Positions 34,478-42,608 of a DNA stretch of 64,000 nucleotides are shown here, piece by piece. Position 1 is the first letter of the stretch; the number at the start of each line of letters is the position of its first letter. This stretch comes from Rikenella sp031551865 (GTDB lineage Bacteria > Bacteroidota > Bacteroidia > Bacteroidales > Rikenellaceae). Where the stretch lies: the NCBI GenBank assembly GCA_031551865.1, contig JAVBMY010000012.1, positions 13,801-77,800 of the forward strand, in the 5' to 3' direction. The notes beneath the pieces are model-generated. The model saw only the letters and a list, made by a program, of their open reading frames with translations. It was not told the origin of the DNA and did not search any database. Made by a program: the position numbers and the translations under genes.

Positions 34478-35581
34478 TTACAGGTTCCCTTCGCCGAATT
34501 TGTAGCGTACGTCTTCGACGTAATTACGGATGTTTTGCTCGTTCTCAAGCCGGCAGATGAGCAACGTGTCGTCGTTGGCTACCACCAGATAGCCGTCCAG
34601 CCCTTCGACCACGCCGATCTTACCCTGCGGAAGGCTGATGATCGAGTTGCGGGTGTTGTAGGCCAATACGCGTTGGCTGCCGGTGATGGCGTTGTGGTCG
34701 TCTGGGGTTTTGTCGGCGTTCTGGTAGAGCGAACCCCAGGTACCGATGTCGCTCCAGCCGAAATCGCCGCAACGTACGTAGACCGAGGATGACTTTTCCA
34801 TCACGCCGTAGTCGATCGAGATGTTGTCGCACTCGGGGTAGATCTGATCGATGAATGCTTGTTCGGAAGGGGTACCGTAGCGCCCGATACCGCCACGGAA
34901 CTGGGCGTTGACCTCGGGCAGGTGGGCTTCGAGGGCGCCAAGGATGGCACCGACCGACCACACGAAGATGCCGGAGTTCCAAAAGAACTCGCCGCTGTCT
35001 ACAAAAACACGGGCCATCTCGATGCCGGGTTTCTCGGTGAAGGTTTTGACTTTGTGGATCGTGGTGCCGAAGGTTTCGGGATACGGCAGGGTGTCGATCT
35101 GGATGTAGCCGTAGCCGGTCTCGGGGCGCGAGGGGGTGATGCCGATGGTGAGCAGGTTTTGGTTGTCTCGGACGAAATCGACACCTTCGGCAATTATCTT
35201 CTGGAACTCGGCCTCGCCGGTGATCAGGTGGTCGGAGGGGGTGACGACCATCGTGGCGTCGGGGTTGGCCGACGCGATGCGGTAGGCGGCATAGGCGATG
35301 CAGGGAGCGGTGTTGCGGCGCACGGGTTCGAGCAACACCTGTTCCGGCCTGAGTTCGGGCAGGTGTTCGAGCACGAGGTCCCTGTAGGCGGCACTGGTGA
35401 CCACCAGGAAATTTTCGGCGGGCACGAGCGGCAAGAAACGTTCGAAGGTCGACCGGATGAAACTCTTGCCGGTGCCGAGCACGTCGAGGAACTGCTTGGG
35501 CAGCCGGGTGCGGCTCAGGGGCCAGAAACGGCTACCTATACCGCCAGCCATGATTACGCAGTAGTTGTCTTTCTTTGCCAT
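34478..35581 (-). CDS. manC: mannose-1-phosphate guanylyltransferase
   Basis: A 367-aa nucleotidyltransferase that makes GDP-mannose for surface glycans. The opening VIMAGGIGSRFWPLSRTRLP is the pyrophosphorylase signature with the GTP-binding loop. EPVRRNTAPCIAYAA, VTPSDHLI, ETGYGYI, EKPG and WNSGIFVWSV follow in the family order. It lacks the C-terminal mannose-6-phosphate isomerase domain of the bifunctional form, so it is the single-function type. A TATCTTTG promoter lies 40 nt upstream. No other glycan genes are adjacent. Confidence 0.93.
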   Translation of the reverse strand: MAKKDNYCVIMAGGIGSRFWPLSRTRLPKQFLDVLGTGKSFIRSTFERFLPLVPAENFLVVTSAAYRDLVLEHLPELRPEQVLLEPVRRNTAPCIAYAAYRIASANPDATMVVTPSDHLITGEAEFQKIIAEGVDFVRDNQNLLTIGITPSRPETGYGYIQIDTLPYPETFGTTIHKVKTFTEKPGIEMARVFVDSGEFFWNSGIFVWSVGAILGALEAHLPEVNAQFRGGIGRYGTPSEQAFIDQIYPECDNISIDYGVMEKSSSVYVRCGDFGWSDIGTWGSLYQNADKTPDDHNAITGSQRVLAYNTRNSIISLPQGKIGVVEGLDGYLVVANDDTLLICRLENEQNIRNYVEDVRYKFGEGNL

Positions 35582-35620
35582 AGTTTCGGGCGAGGGCGGT
35601 TGATTATCGGGCGCTCCCTA

Positions 35621-35628
35621 CAAAGATA
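35621..35628 (-). promoter_or_regulatory. -7 promoter box TATCTTTG for manC
   Basis: Exact TAnnTTTG match on the minus strand, 39 nt before ATG 35581. Confidence 0.6.
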
Positions 35629-35660
35629 GCGATTATTAGCTGATGCGGGCCGGAGCGAAT

Positions 35661-35710
35661 AAAAAAATACGCTGCGGGGTCTCCCGAATCCAGGGACACC
35701 CGCAGCGTAA
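35661..35710 (-). terminator. rho-independent terminator of the collagen-like operon
   Basis: On the minus strand, arms TACGCTGCGGG and CCCCGCAGCGTA form the stem, followed by a run of seven T. It lies 27 bp after the small ORF stop, so the collagen-like gene and the small ORF form a closed two-gene unit. Confidence 0.75.
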
Positions 35711-35736
35711 GGCAAGGTCTAAATATTGATAGTCAA

Positions 35737-35961
35737 TCACATTCTTGTCAACTCGCCGTTCTCAAGGGTATAACCATCGAGTTCGGAGGGAAGCGTGCCG
35801 GGATCTGCCACGAGCCACTTTCCGGGCCCGTAGAACTGGTCGTAGACCCGGGCATAGAGTTCGCAATGTGCCACTACGGCATGCCCTTCGCGGGTGCCGC
35901 CGTCTGTCAGGCACCCTTCGAAGGGCGACAGGTAGAGTATTTTTACGGTAGGTATCATCAT
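35737..35961 (-). CDS. small hypothetical protein downstream of the collagen-like gene
   Basis: A 74-aa protein (MMIPTVKILYLSPFEG ... GYTLENGELTRM) of unknown family. It has no signal peptide or membrane segment and contains two cysteines and several aromatic residues. It starts 9 bp after the stop of the collagen-like gene and ends just before a strong terminator, so the two should be co-transcribed. The position suggests a chaperone, cap or accessory role for the fibre-like protein, but this is inference from context only. Confidence 0.55.
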   Translation of the reverse strand: MMIPTVKILYLSPFEGCLTDGGTREGHAVVAHCELYARVYDQFYGPGKWLVADPGTLPSELDGYTLENGELTRM

Positions 35962-35970
35962 AAATGGGGA

Positions 35971-37026
35971 TTATCGTGTGTATTTAAGGAATATGGTGTA
36001 GGGCGAACCGGCGGACGGCAGCGATTCGAGGAGCTTGCCCGAGAATACCACATAAAGCAACTGGGTGTTGCTATACTGGTCGATCTCATAGACCTGTCCC
36101 GACCAGACGTTGCAGTTTTGGTTCAGCGCATAGGTGACATTGTGGCCGACCAGCTCGGATGCCGGATGGGGGGAGAGGATATTTTGGTAGTATATCGTAC
36201 CCCGGGCATCGGAAAAAGTGTGCTGGGTATATTGCCCCAGCGTGCCGCGGAGTTGCAGGGCATAAACGTCGCGCACCACGCCGTCGCGGCAGAGGTATTT
36301 CTCGCCTGTGGCTACTTCCGATTGGATGTAGACCGGCAGCGGGGGAGTGGCTCCGGGATCGCCTTTGTCGCCTTTCAGGCCCTGAGGCCCCTGCGCCCCG
36401 GGATCGCCTTTGTCGCCCTTCGGGCCGGATTCACCCCGGTCGCCTTTCGGGCCTTGTAAACCGGCAGCGCCTTGCGGACCGGTGTCGCCCTTCGGGCCCT
36501 GAAGGCCCTGTAGACCTTGCAGACCCGGCTCGCCCTGCGGACCCGGAGCGCCGGTATCGCCCGTATCGCCTTTGGGGCCGGGTTCGCCATTGGGGCCGCA
36601 AAACCCTTCGACGAGCACGGTTTCGAGGATGATGGTTTCCTGCCCCGGCGGCACTTCGAGGGTGCCGACCGGGCTACCGGCGGGAAGCAGGGGATCGGGC
36701 AACTCCTCGACGATGAGGATGGGGAGGTCGATAGTTTCGATGATGTTGCGTTCGCCGTCGGGATACGAGGGGTCGCCGAAAGCGATGTCGCGGCGTACGC
36801 ACAATTGTCCGGTGGTGAAGCGGGTACGTTCGAACGAGACTTCGACGCCCCCGCCTTCCGCCGGCCGGCAGTGAGTGAAGTTTTCGCCGTCCCACGCCGC
36901 GGTGTAGGTGAATCCCAACGGGGTGGAATAGTCGAAACGGAAGCGTTTGGGTTTGAGCGACCGGCCGCTCGTGTCGATAAACTGCACGAGGGTCTTAAAG
37001 TCGCTCCGGTAGAGCACTTTTTGCAT
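35971..37026 (-). CDS. collagen-like phage-tail/baseplate-type protein
   Basis: A 351-aa protein in three parts. The N-terminal ~140 residues (FDYSTPLGFTYTAAWDGE ... SYPDGERN) look like the beta-sandwich domain at the start of many Bacteroidetes phage tail and baseplate proteins. Residues 144-226 are 28 uninterrupted Gly-X-Y triplets rich in GPKGD and GPQG, predicting a collagen triple helix and hence a trimer. The C-terminal ~125 residues (230-351) would be the trimeric tip. There is no signal peptide or anchor, which fits a tail fibre rather than a secreted adhesin. No other phage gene is visible nearby, so it is an orphan unit with one small partner. Family assignment of the N-domain is from memory. 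Confidence 0.75.
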   Translation of the reverse strand: MQKVLYRSDFKTLVQFIDTSGRSLKPKRFRFDYSTPLGFTYTAAWDGENFTHCRPAEGGGVEVSFERTRFTTGQLCVRRDIAFGDPSYPDGERNIIETIDLPILIVEELPDPLLPAGSPVGTLEVPPGQETIILETVLVEGFCGPNGEPGPKGDTGDTGAPGPQGEPGLQGLQGLQGPKGDTGPQGAAGLQGPKGDRGESGPKGDKGDPGAQGPQGLKGDKGDPGATPPLPVYIQSEVATGEKYLCRDGVVRDVYALQLRGTLGQYTQHTFSDARGTIYYQNILSPHPASELVGHNVTYALNQNCNVWSGQVYEIDQYSNTQLLYVVFSGKLLESLPSAGSPYTIFLKYTR

Positions 37027-37092
37027 CGGTTGATAGGTTTTTGGATAGGTTTATAAATATAAAACGCCGGCCGCACGGGGCAGGCACTCATA

Positions 37093-37100
37093 CAAAGATA
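37093..37100 (-). promoter_or_regulatory. -7 promoter box TATCTTTG for the collagen-like operon
   Basis: Exact TAnnTTTG match on the minus strand with a partial -33 element (TTGC) 19 nt further upstream. The leader is about 60-65 nt. Confidence 0.6.
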
Positions 37101-37149
37101 CGAAATCCGGAGCGCATTTGCAACCGGAGAAATATCAGCCGAGGGAGCA

Positions 37150-37235
37150 CTTCTCGTCATTACGAGAAGCCTGAAATGCGAGCGAAGCAATCCTCCTGTA
37201 TGGGAAGATTGCTTCGCTCGCAACGACGGAGTCAT
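37150..37235. repeat. REP-like foldback upstream of the collagen-like operon
   Basis: CTCGTCATTACGAGAAG at the left and GCAACGACGG at the right enclose GCGAGCGAAGCAATC/GATTGCTTCGCTCGC. It is related to the foldbacks at 26.8 and 31.95 kb. It lies between the OadB-like gene and the collagen-like operon. Confidence 0.65.
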
Positions 37236-37308
37236 AGACCCTCTATAGGCATGACTACACGGGGAAACCGATACGATTAAGGGCTAATCGCCGCTGTACA
37301 TAAATACC

Positions 37309-38469
37309 CTACGACAGGAACCCGAGCAGGACACCGGCCGCCACAGCCGAGCCGATCACCCCGGCCACATTGGGGCCCATGGCGTGCATGAGCAGGTAGT
37401 TCGTTTTGTCGTATTTGATGCCGACGTCCTGCGACACGCGGGCCGCGGCGGGCACGGCCGACACTCCGGCATTGCCGATCAGGGGATTGATCTTATTACC
37501 CTCTTTGAGGAAGAGGTTGAAGAACTTGACGAAAAGCACCCCGCTGAACGTGGCCACGAAGAACGAGGCCGCGCCGAGGAAGAATATCCCGAGTGATTTG
37601 TAGGTGATAAACGTGGTGGCTTGCGTCGAGGCGCCCACGGTCAGGCCGATCAGGATGGTCACGATGTCGATCATCGGGCCGCTGGCAGTGGTGGCCAGAC
37701 GTTTGGTGACGCCGCTCTCTTTAAGCAGGTTGCCCAGGAAGAGCATCCCGAGCAACGGCAGGGCGGCCGGCACGATGAAGGTAGTCAGCAACATCCCGAT
37801 CACAGGGAACATGATCTTTTCGCGTTGCGACACCTGGCGTGGGGCCTTCATCTTGATCAGGCGCTCTTTCTGCGTAGTGAGCAGGCGCATCACGGGCGGT
37901 TGGATCACCGGCACGAGGGCCATGTAGGAGTAGGCCGCGATGGCAATGGCACCGAGCAGATCGGGCGCGAGTTTCGAAGTCAGGAAGATGGCGGTCGGGC
38001 CGTCGGCGCCGCCGATGATCCCGATGGCTCCGGCTTCGGCTCCTGTAAAGCCGAGGCCGAGGGCGGCCATATAGGCTCCGAAGATGCCGAACTGGGCCGA
38101 CGCACCCACGAGCATCAGCTTGGGGTTGGAGATCAGCGCCGAGAAGTCGGTCATCGCCCCGATCCCGAGAAAGATCAGCGGTGGGTAGATCCCGTGCAGC
38201 ACCCCGAAATAGAGGTAGTTAAGCACCGACCCGCTTTCGTACACGCCGATCTCGAAACCCGGGGGGAAGGGAATGTTCCCCATGATGACCCCGAACCCGA
38301 TGGGGAGCAGGAGCATCGGTTCGAATTTCTTGGCGATGGCGAGGTAGATCAGCAGGATCCCCGCGGCGATCATGGCGATATGCCCCCAGGTGACGTGGGC
38401 AAAGCCGGTATCGGTGAGGAACTGGAGGATGTTGTTGCCTATGAATGAAAAGAAGTTGCTTTGTTCCAT
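37309..38469 (-). CDS. Na+-translocating decarboxylase beta subunit (OadB/MmdB-like)
   Basis: A 386-aa polytopic membrane protein, the sodium channel of biotin-dependent decarboxylases; it decarboxylates carboxybiotin and exports about two Na+. Characteristic blocks are PLIFLGIGAMTDFSALISNPK, the Gly/Asp-rich GIIGGADGPTAIFLTSKLAP with the key Asp, and GNAGVSAVPAAARV. Length is at the short end for the family. It is the last gene of the operon mce-mmdA-oadG-like-BCCP-oadB and starts 6 bp after the biotin carrier stop. Together they most likely form methylmalonyl-CoA decarboxylase rather than oxaloacetate decarboxylase, judged from the adjacent epimerase. Confidence 0.93.
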   Translation of the reverse strand: MEQSNFFSFIGNNILQFLTDTGFAHVTWGHIAMIAAGILLIYLAIAKKFEPMLLLPIGFGVIMGNIPFPPGFEIGVYESGSVLNYLYFGVLHGIYPPLIFLGIGAMTDFSALISNPKLMLVGASAQFGIFGAYMAALGLGFTGAEAGAIGIIGGADGPTAIFLTSKLAPDLLGAIAIAAYSYMALVPVIQPPVMRLLTTQKERLIKMKAPRQVSQREKIMFPVIGMLLTTFIVPAALPLLGMLFLGNLLKESGVTKRLATTASGPMIDIVTILIGLTVGASTQATTFITYKSLGIFFLGAASFFVATFSGVLFVKFFNLFLKEGNKINPLIGNAGVSAVPAAARVSQDVGIKYDKTNYLLMHAMGPNVAGVIGSAVAAGVLLGFLS

Positions 38470-38475
38470 CGTATG

Positions 38476-38928
38476 CTACCCTATCGTGATTAAGGTATCG
38501 CCTTCGAGCACGGTACTGCCTTTCTGGGCGTTGATTTCGCGCACTACGCCGTCGCGGTCGGAGTCGATGCTGTTTTCCATTTTCATGGCTTCGAGCACCA
38601 TGATTTTCTGTCCGGCCTTGACAGTGTCGCCGGGTTTGACGAACACTTCGATGATCACTCCGGGCAGCGGGGCTTTGATGTGGCCTGCGGCGGCCGAAGC
38701 GGTCGAGGCGGGACTCGACGTGCGGGCAACGGCGGGATGGGTGTCGGTCGAAGAGACGGTGGTGGATTGCTGCACGATCTTGGGGGTTTTGGGCTGGTGC
38801 GACACCATGCCTTCGACTTCGACTTCGTATTCGGTGCCGTTGACGTTCACGAAGGCGGTGTTGTCTTCGACGCTGGAGATCGTGACGGCGTAGTCGTTAC
38901 CGTTGATTTTTATCTTGTATTCTTTCAT
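38476..38928 (-). CDS. biotin carboxyl carrier subunit of the decarboxylase
   Basis: A 150-aa carrier protein. An N-terminal ~45-residue beta segment is followed by a Ser/Thr/Ala/Pro-rich flexible linker (about 48-82). The biotinyl domain (83-150) has the biotin acceptor Lys116 in VLEAMKMEN. It shuttles CO2 from the carboxyltransferase (39993-41555) to the membrane beta subunit. Size and linker match the separate carrier subunit (MmdC/OadA C-domain type) of Bacteroidetes. A 131-bp gap separates it from the upstream OadG-like gene. Confidence 0.93.
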   Translation of the reverse strand: MKEYKIKINGNDYAVTISSVEDNTAFVNVNGTEYEVEVEGMVSHQPKTPKIVQQSTTVSSTDTHPAVARTSSPASTASAAAGHIKAPLPGVIIEVFVKPGDTVKAGQKIMVLEAMKMENSIDSDRDGVVREINAQKGSTVLEGDTLITIG

Positions 38929-39059
38929 GGCTGTGTGGTTCGATGGAGAGTTCCGGGAGGACCGGACGTCGGGCCGGGAATCGTGTGGCCCGGAACGGTT
39001 TTAGTATTTCACGCGGGCGTAAATCGCGGGTGTTTTCGGCAAGGGCAAACGGCCCCGGG

Positions 39060-39983
39060 TTATTTTTTGGACAGGCGGTTGGTGAGTCCGTAGATTTTGG
39101 AGCTCCACGGAGAGTAAGCCTTGGCGATGCGGTTGATGGTAAGCACGTGGGTTTCGATGTCGTGCATATCGTCGTCGTAGCGGCGCAGGGCGATGGCAAT
39201 GGCTGCAATCTCTTCGCCGATGATGTCGTCGGGTTTCATCAGCGGCTTCTCGGCGACGGGTGCGGCGGCGATAGCCTTCTTCTCCTTGCGGAGCGTGGCG
39301 CGCACCATAACCTTGCCGAGCATCTTGAAGATCAAGTACAGCAATACGAGGGCCACGAATACAACGCTCATGGCGGTGATGGCCATCACGATGCCGGAGG
39401 GGTCCCGCTGGCGGAATTTTTCGTGGGGCAGGACGGCCTCTTCAAGGTTGTTGGTCTGCATGGGGGTGATACCGGGCAGCACGCCGAATTTCGACTCGCG
39501 GGTGTCGGGGTCGTAGATCCAGCCGATCGACACGTCGGGTTGCTGGGCAGCCAGGTCGTATTCGAGCGAGTCGAGGGGAGTGCGGCCCTGGTCGAGCAGG
39601 TAGAGGCGCCCGGTCTGGTCGAGGGTGAAGTTGGTGTGCAGGGTGCCGCGGTTCGATTCGCCGTTGGCGAAAAAAATCACGTAGCCCTGCGGGGCGATGA
39701 GCGTGCGGGCGTCGTTCTTGGGGATACGGTAGGTGCGCGAACGGTCGGCCGGGTCGATGCTCAGGAAAGCGCCTCCCACGTCGACATAGGAGTATCCGGT
39801 GTTGTAAAGTTCGATCCAGCTGCTGTGGTTGGCGTGGTCGTCGGCGTAGCTGGTCTCGTTGATCACGAGCACTTCGTTGATCCGGATGTCCTTGAGTCCC
39901 TCGGCAGCGGCGGCAAAGGGGAACATTCCGGCCGCGAGCAGCAGGGCGGCGCGCCACGTTTTACGTTTCGGTAGTTGTAGCAT
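39060..39983 (-). CDS. OadG-like gamma subunit fused to an N-terminal lamin-tail domain
   Basis: A 307-aa protein. A signal peptide (about 1-27) is followed by a beta-sandwich (about 30-160) that reads like a lamin-tail domain: IRINEVLVINETSYADDHAN, SSWIELYNTGYSYVDVGG, LIAPQGYVIFFANGE. A single membrane segment (about 198-222) and a basic cytoplasmic region of about 85 residues follow, as in OadG/MmdD, which stabilises the decarboxylase complex. The lamin-tail part would face the periplasm. I recall similar fusions in Bacteroidetes. The gene is 9 bp upstream-spaced from the carboxyltransferase stop, so it belongs to the operon. Confidence 0.8.
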   Translation of the reverse strand: MLQLPKRKTWRAALLLAAGMFPFAAAAEGLKDIRINEVLVINETSYADDHANHSSWIELYNTGYSYVDVGGAFLSIDPADRSRTYRIPKNDARTLIAPQGYVIFFANGESNRGTLHTNFTLDQTGRLYLLDQGRTPLDSLEYDLAAQQPDVSIGWIYDPDTRESKFGVLPGITPMQTNNLEEAVLPHEKFRQRDPSGIVMAITAMSVVFVALVLLYLIFKMLGKVMVRATLRKEKKAIAAAPVAEKPLMKPDDIIGEEIAAIAIALRRYDDDMHDIETHVLTINRIAKAYSPWSSKIYGLTNRLSKK

Positions 39984-39992
39984 GGGCAGCGG

Positions 39993-41555
39993 TTAGAGGG
40001 GAATGTTGGTGTGCTTCTTGAGCGGATTGACCACTTTTTTGGTAGCCAGCGACTGCAGGGCGCGGATGATCCGGAAGCGGGTGTTCATCGGCTCGATCAC
40101 GTCGTCGATGTAGCCGTATTTGGCGGCCACGTAGGGATTGGCGAATTTCGCGGTGTACTCTTGCTCTTTTTCGGCCAGGAATTCGGCACGTTTGGTTTCG
40201 TCGGCGATGGCGCCGGCCTCTTTGGCCATAAGCACTTCGACGGCACCCGAGGCTCCCATCACGGCGATCTCGCCGGTGGGCCAGCTGTAGTTGATGTCGC
40301 CGCGCAGGTGTTTGCTGCTCATGACGCAGTAGGCTCCGCCGTAGGCTTTGCGCAGGATGACGGTGATCTTGGGCACGGTGGCTTCGCCGTAGGCGAACAG
40401 GAGCTTGGCGCCGTGGGTGATGATGCCGCCGTATTCCTGGGCGGTACCGGGCAGGAAACCGGGCACGTCGACCAGGGTCACGATGGGGATATTGAAAGCG
40501 TCGCAGAAGCGCACGAAGCGGGCGGCCTTGCGCGAGGCGTTGATGTCGAGCACGCCGGCGTAGTATTTGGGCTGGTTGGCGATGATACCGACGCTCTGGC
40601 CGTTGAAACGGGCGAACCCGGTGACGATGTTGGGGGCGAAGGTCTTTTGCGATTCGAGGAATTCGCCGCTGTCTACGATGGCTTTGATCACGTCGAGCAC
40701 GTCGTAGGGTTTGTTGGGGTTGTCGGGGATGAGCTCGTTGAGCGACTCTTCGAGGCGGTTGGCGTCGTCGGCCGAGGCTACGAGCGGGGCGTCTTCGAGG
40801 TTGTTCTGGGGCAGGTAGCTGAGCAGCTTGCGGATCATCGAGATGCCTTCCTGTTCGGTCTCGCTCACGAAGTGGGCCACGCCGCTTTTGGTGGAGTGCA
40901 TCGAGGCGCCGCCGAGTTGTTCCTGGGTCACTTCTTCACCGGTGACGGTTTTGACGACTTTGGGGCCGGTGACGAACATATAGCTGGTGCCTTTGTTCAT
41001 CAGGATGAAGTCGGTCAGGGCCGGTGAATAGACGGCTCCGCCCGCGCAGGGGCCGAAGATGGCCGAAATCTGGGGAATCACGCCGCTGGCCATGATATTG
41101 CGCTGGAAGATTTCGGTATATCCGCTCAGGGCGTTGACAGCCTCCTGGATGCGGGCCCCGCCGGAGTCGTTGATGCCGATTACCGGAGCGCCGTTCTTCA
41201 TGGCCATGTCCATCACTTTGCAGATTTTCTGGGCGAAGGTTTCGGACAACGAACCGCCGAAGACGGTGAAATCCTGCGAGAACACATACACCAGGCGGCC
41301 GTCGATGGTGCCGTAGCCGGTCACGACGCCGTCGCCGTAGTAGGACTCTTTTTCGATCCCGAAGTTGGTGCAGCGGTGGGTGACGAACATGTCGAACTCT
41401 TCGAACGAGCCTTCGTCGAGCAGCAGGTCGATGCGCTCGCGGGCGGTGAGCTTGCCTTTGGCATGCTGGGCGTCGATGCGTTTCCGGCCGCCGCCGAGCT
41501 TGGCTTTTTCGCGCAGTTCGACGAGTTCCTTGATTTTGGTCTGATTGGCACTCAT
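39993..41555 (-). CDS. mmdA: methylmalonyl-CoA decarboxylase alpha subunit (carboxyltransferase)
   Basis: A 520-aa acyl-CoA carboxyltransferase that moves CO2 from (S)-methylmalonyl-CoA to biotin, giving propionyl-CoA. N- and C-terminal crotonase-like halves carry GTIDGRLVYVFSQDFTVFGG, INDSGGARIQEAV and GPCAGGAVYSPALTDF, then LVDVPGFLPGTAQEYGGIITHGAKLL and PKITVILRKAYGGAYCVMSS. These oxyanion-hole motifs are shared with propionyl-CoA carboxylase beta. No separate biotin carboxylase subunit is present, and the beta, gamma and carrier subunits lie downstream. This supports a decarboxylase rather than a carboxylase. Confidence 0.93.
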   Translation of the reverse strand: MSANQTKIKELVELREKAKLGGGRKRIDAQHAKGKLTARERIDLLLDEGSFEEFDMFVTHRCTNFGIEKESYYGDGVVTGYGTIDGRLVYVFSQDFTVFGGSLSETFAQKICKVMDMAMKNGAPVIGINDSGGARIQEAVNALSGYTEIFQRNIMASGVIPQISAIFGPCAGGAVYSPALTDFILMNKGTSYMFVTGPKVVKTVTGEEVTQEQLGGASMHSTKSGVAHFVSETEQEGISMIRKLLSYLPQNNLEDAPLVASADDANRLEESLNELIPDNPNKPYDVLDVIKAIVDSGEFLESQKTFAPNIVTGFARFNGQSVGIIANQPKYYAGVLDINASRKAARFVRFCDAFNIPIVTLVDVPGFLPGTAQEYGGIITHGAKLLFAYGEATVPKITVILRKAYGGAYCVMSSKHLRGDINYSWPTGEIAVMGASGAVEVLMAKEAGAIADETKRAEFLAEKEQEYTAKFANPYVAAKYGYIDDVIEPMNTRFRIIRALQSLATKKVVNPLKKHTNIPL

Positions 41556-41668
41556 GGTGTGGTGTGTTTTTGGCTTCTTTAAACGGATGGCTTCGGCTGC
41601 CGTTCTCTCACAAGAAAACGGCTATAGGCCCGGTGCGGCACAACCAATGAGCCGCCGCCGGACATTAT

Positions 41669-42088
41669 TTATTTGCAGTCGCAGTTTTTGTCTTCGCAGA
41701 GTTCGGTGAGCACGCCCTGGGTAGACTTGGGGTGCAGGAAGGCGATGGAGAGCCCTTCGGCGCCGCCGCGGGGTTCTTTATCGAGCAATTGGAGCCCGGC
41801 GGCATCGGCATCAACCAAAGCACCTTCGAGGCCTTCGACGGCGAACGCGAGGTGATGGAATCCTTCGCCGCGTTTCTCGATGAATTTGGCAATGGTGCTC
41901 TCTTCCGAGGTAGGTTCGAGCAGTTCGATCTTGGTCTGGCCCACTTTGAAGAACGCCGTTTTGACTTTTTGGTCGGCCACCTCTTCGATGTTGTAGCACT
42001 TCAAGCCAAGTACCTGTTCGTAGTAAGGAATAGCCTGTTCGAGATTCTTGACGGCGATGCCGATATGCTCGATGTGTGTAACTTTCAT
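41669..42088 (-). CDS. mce: methylmalonyl-CoA epimerase
   Basis: A 139-aa vicinal-oxygen-chelate (glyoxalase-fold) metalloenzyme that interconverts (R)- and (S)-methylmalonyl-CoA, linking the mutase to the decarboxylase encoded next. HIEHIGIAVKNLEQAIPYYE opens the first beta-alpha-beta-beta-beta unit with a metal His. KIELLEPTSEESTIAKFIEKRGEGFHHLAFAV holds the second His and the Glu. Length is standard. It has a TAACTTTG promoter upstream and is followed by mmdA after 113 bp, so it probably heads the operon. Confidence 0.95.
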   Translation of the reverse strand: MKVTHIEHIGIAVKNLEQAIPYYEQVLGLKCYNIEEVADQKVKTAFFKVGQTKIELLEPTSEESTIAKFIEKRGEGFHHLAFAVEGLEGALVDADAAGLQLLDKEPRGGAEGLSIAFLHPKSTQGVLTELCEDKNCDCK

Positions 42089-42128
42089 AATATTAGGATT
42101 TTATGCTTTGAAATCAAAAATTAAGTCA

Positions 42129-42136
42129 CAAAGTTA
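42129..42136 (-). promoter_or_regulatory. -7 promoter box TAACTTTG for mce and the decarboxylase operon
   Basis: Minus-strand TAnnTTTG match 40 nt before ATG 42088. No clear -33 TTTG is visible at the usual spacing. Confidence 0.55.
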
Positions 42137-42185
42137 CTAAATCAAACCGTAACCCCCAAGCGGTTTTGCGGTGATTTTACGGGGT

Positions 42186-42608
42186 TCAGGGATTATTTTT
42201 CACCACCCTTCCGCGAATCGTCGCTTCAATGGGCTGCGGCGCGGGGGGCGAGGTCTCGAAACGGAGGCTCTTGTAGAAACCGCCCGTATCGGTGGGCGTG
42301 AAAACCACGGTGACGACCGTGCTGTCGCCCGGCATCAGCGGTTTGCGCGACCACGTGGGTTTGGTGCACTTGCAATCGACCGCGATGTCGCGGATCACGA
42401 GCGGCGCCGTGCCTTCGTTGCGGCACACCAGCCGGATGGTATTTTTGGATTTGACGGTCACGTCGCCGAGCTCGACGGCGCGGGGGGTCACGGTCAGGCT
42501 TTGCGCCGAGGCATCGCCTGAAACAAAGCACAACGAAAAGAGTAGCAGCGCAAAAACACAGCACACGATTTTCCGACCCTGTTTTATAGGATGCGGCCCG
42601 GCACCCAC
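42186..42608 (-). CDS. DUF1573 exported protein (start uncertain)
   Basis: About 140 aa. A signal peptide (KIVCCVFALLLFSLCFVSG, ending ASAQ) is followed by one DUF1573/Ig-like domain with VELGDVTVKSKNTIRLVCRN, VDCKCTKPTW and GDSTVVTVVFTPTDTGGFYK. Such domains are exported beta sandwiches of unknown role, common in Bacteroidetes. No ATG precedes the signal peptide at a sensible distance. The GTG at 42608 gives a charged tip plus hydrophobic core and is my choice. The ATG at 42782 would add ~58 residues of Cys/Pro/Arg-rich sequence that looks non-coding, and GTG 42566 would lack the positive tip. It is separate from the mce operon, about 50 bp upstream of its promoter. Confidence 0.7.
   Translation of the reverse strand: MGAGPHPIKQGRKIVCCVFALLLFSLCFVSGDASAQSLTVTPRAVELGDVTVKSKNTIRLVCRNEGTAPLVIRDIAVDCKCTKPTWSRKPLMPGDSTVVTVVFTPTDTGGFYKSLRFETSPPAPQPIEATIRGRVVKNNP

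Noticed and set aside
35971..37026. Complete prophage around the collagen-like gene
   Set aside because: Neighbours on both sides are housekeeping genes (manC, decarboxylase operon) and no capsid, terminase, portal, integrase or lysis gene is present.
39993..41555. Propionyl-CoA carboxylase beta subunit as the identity of the carboxyltransferase
   Set aside because: The fold is shared, but no biotin carboxylase subunit is present and the Na+-pump beta and gamma subunits and epimerase are adjacent, which fits a decarboxylase.
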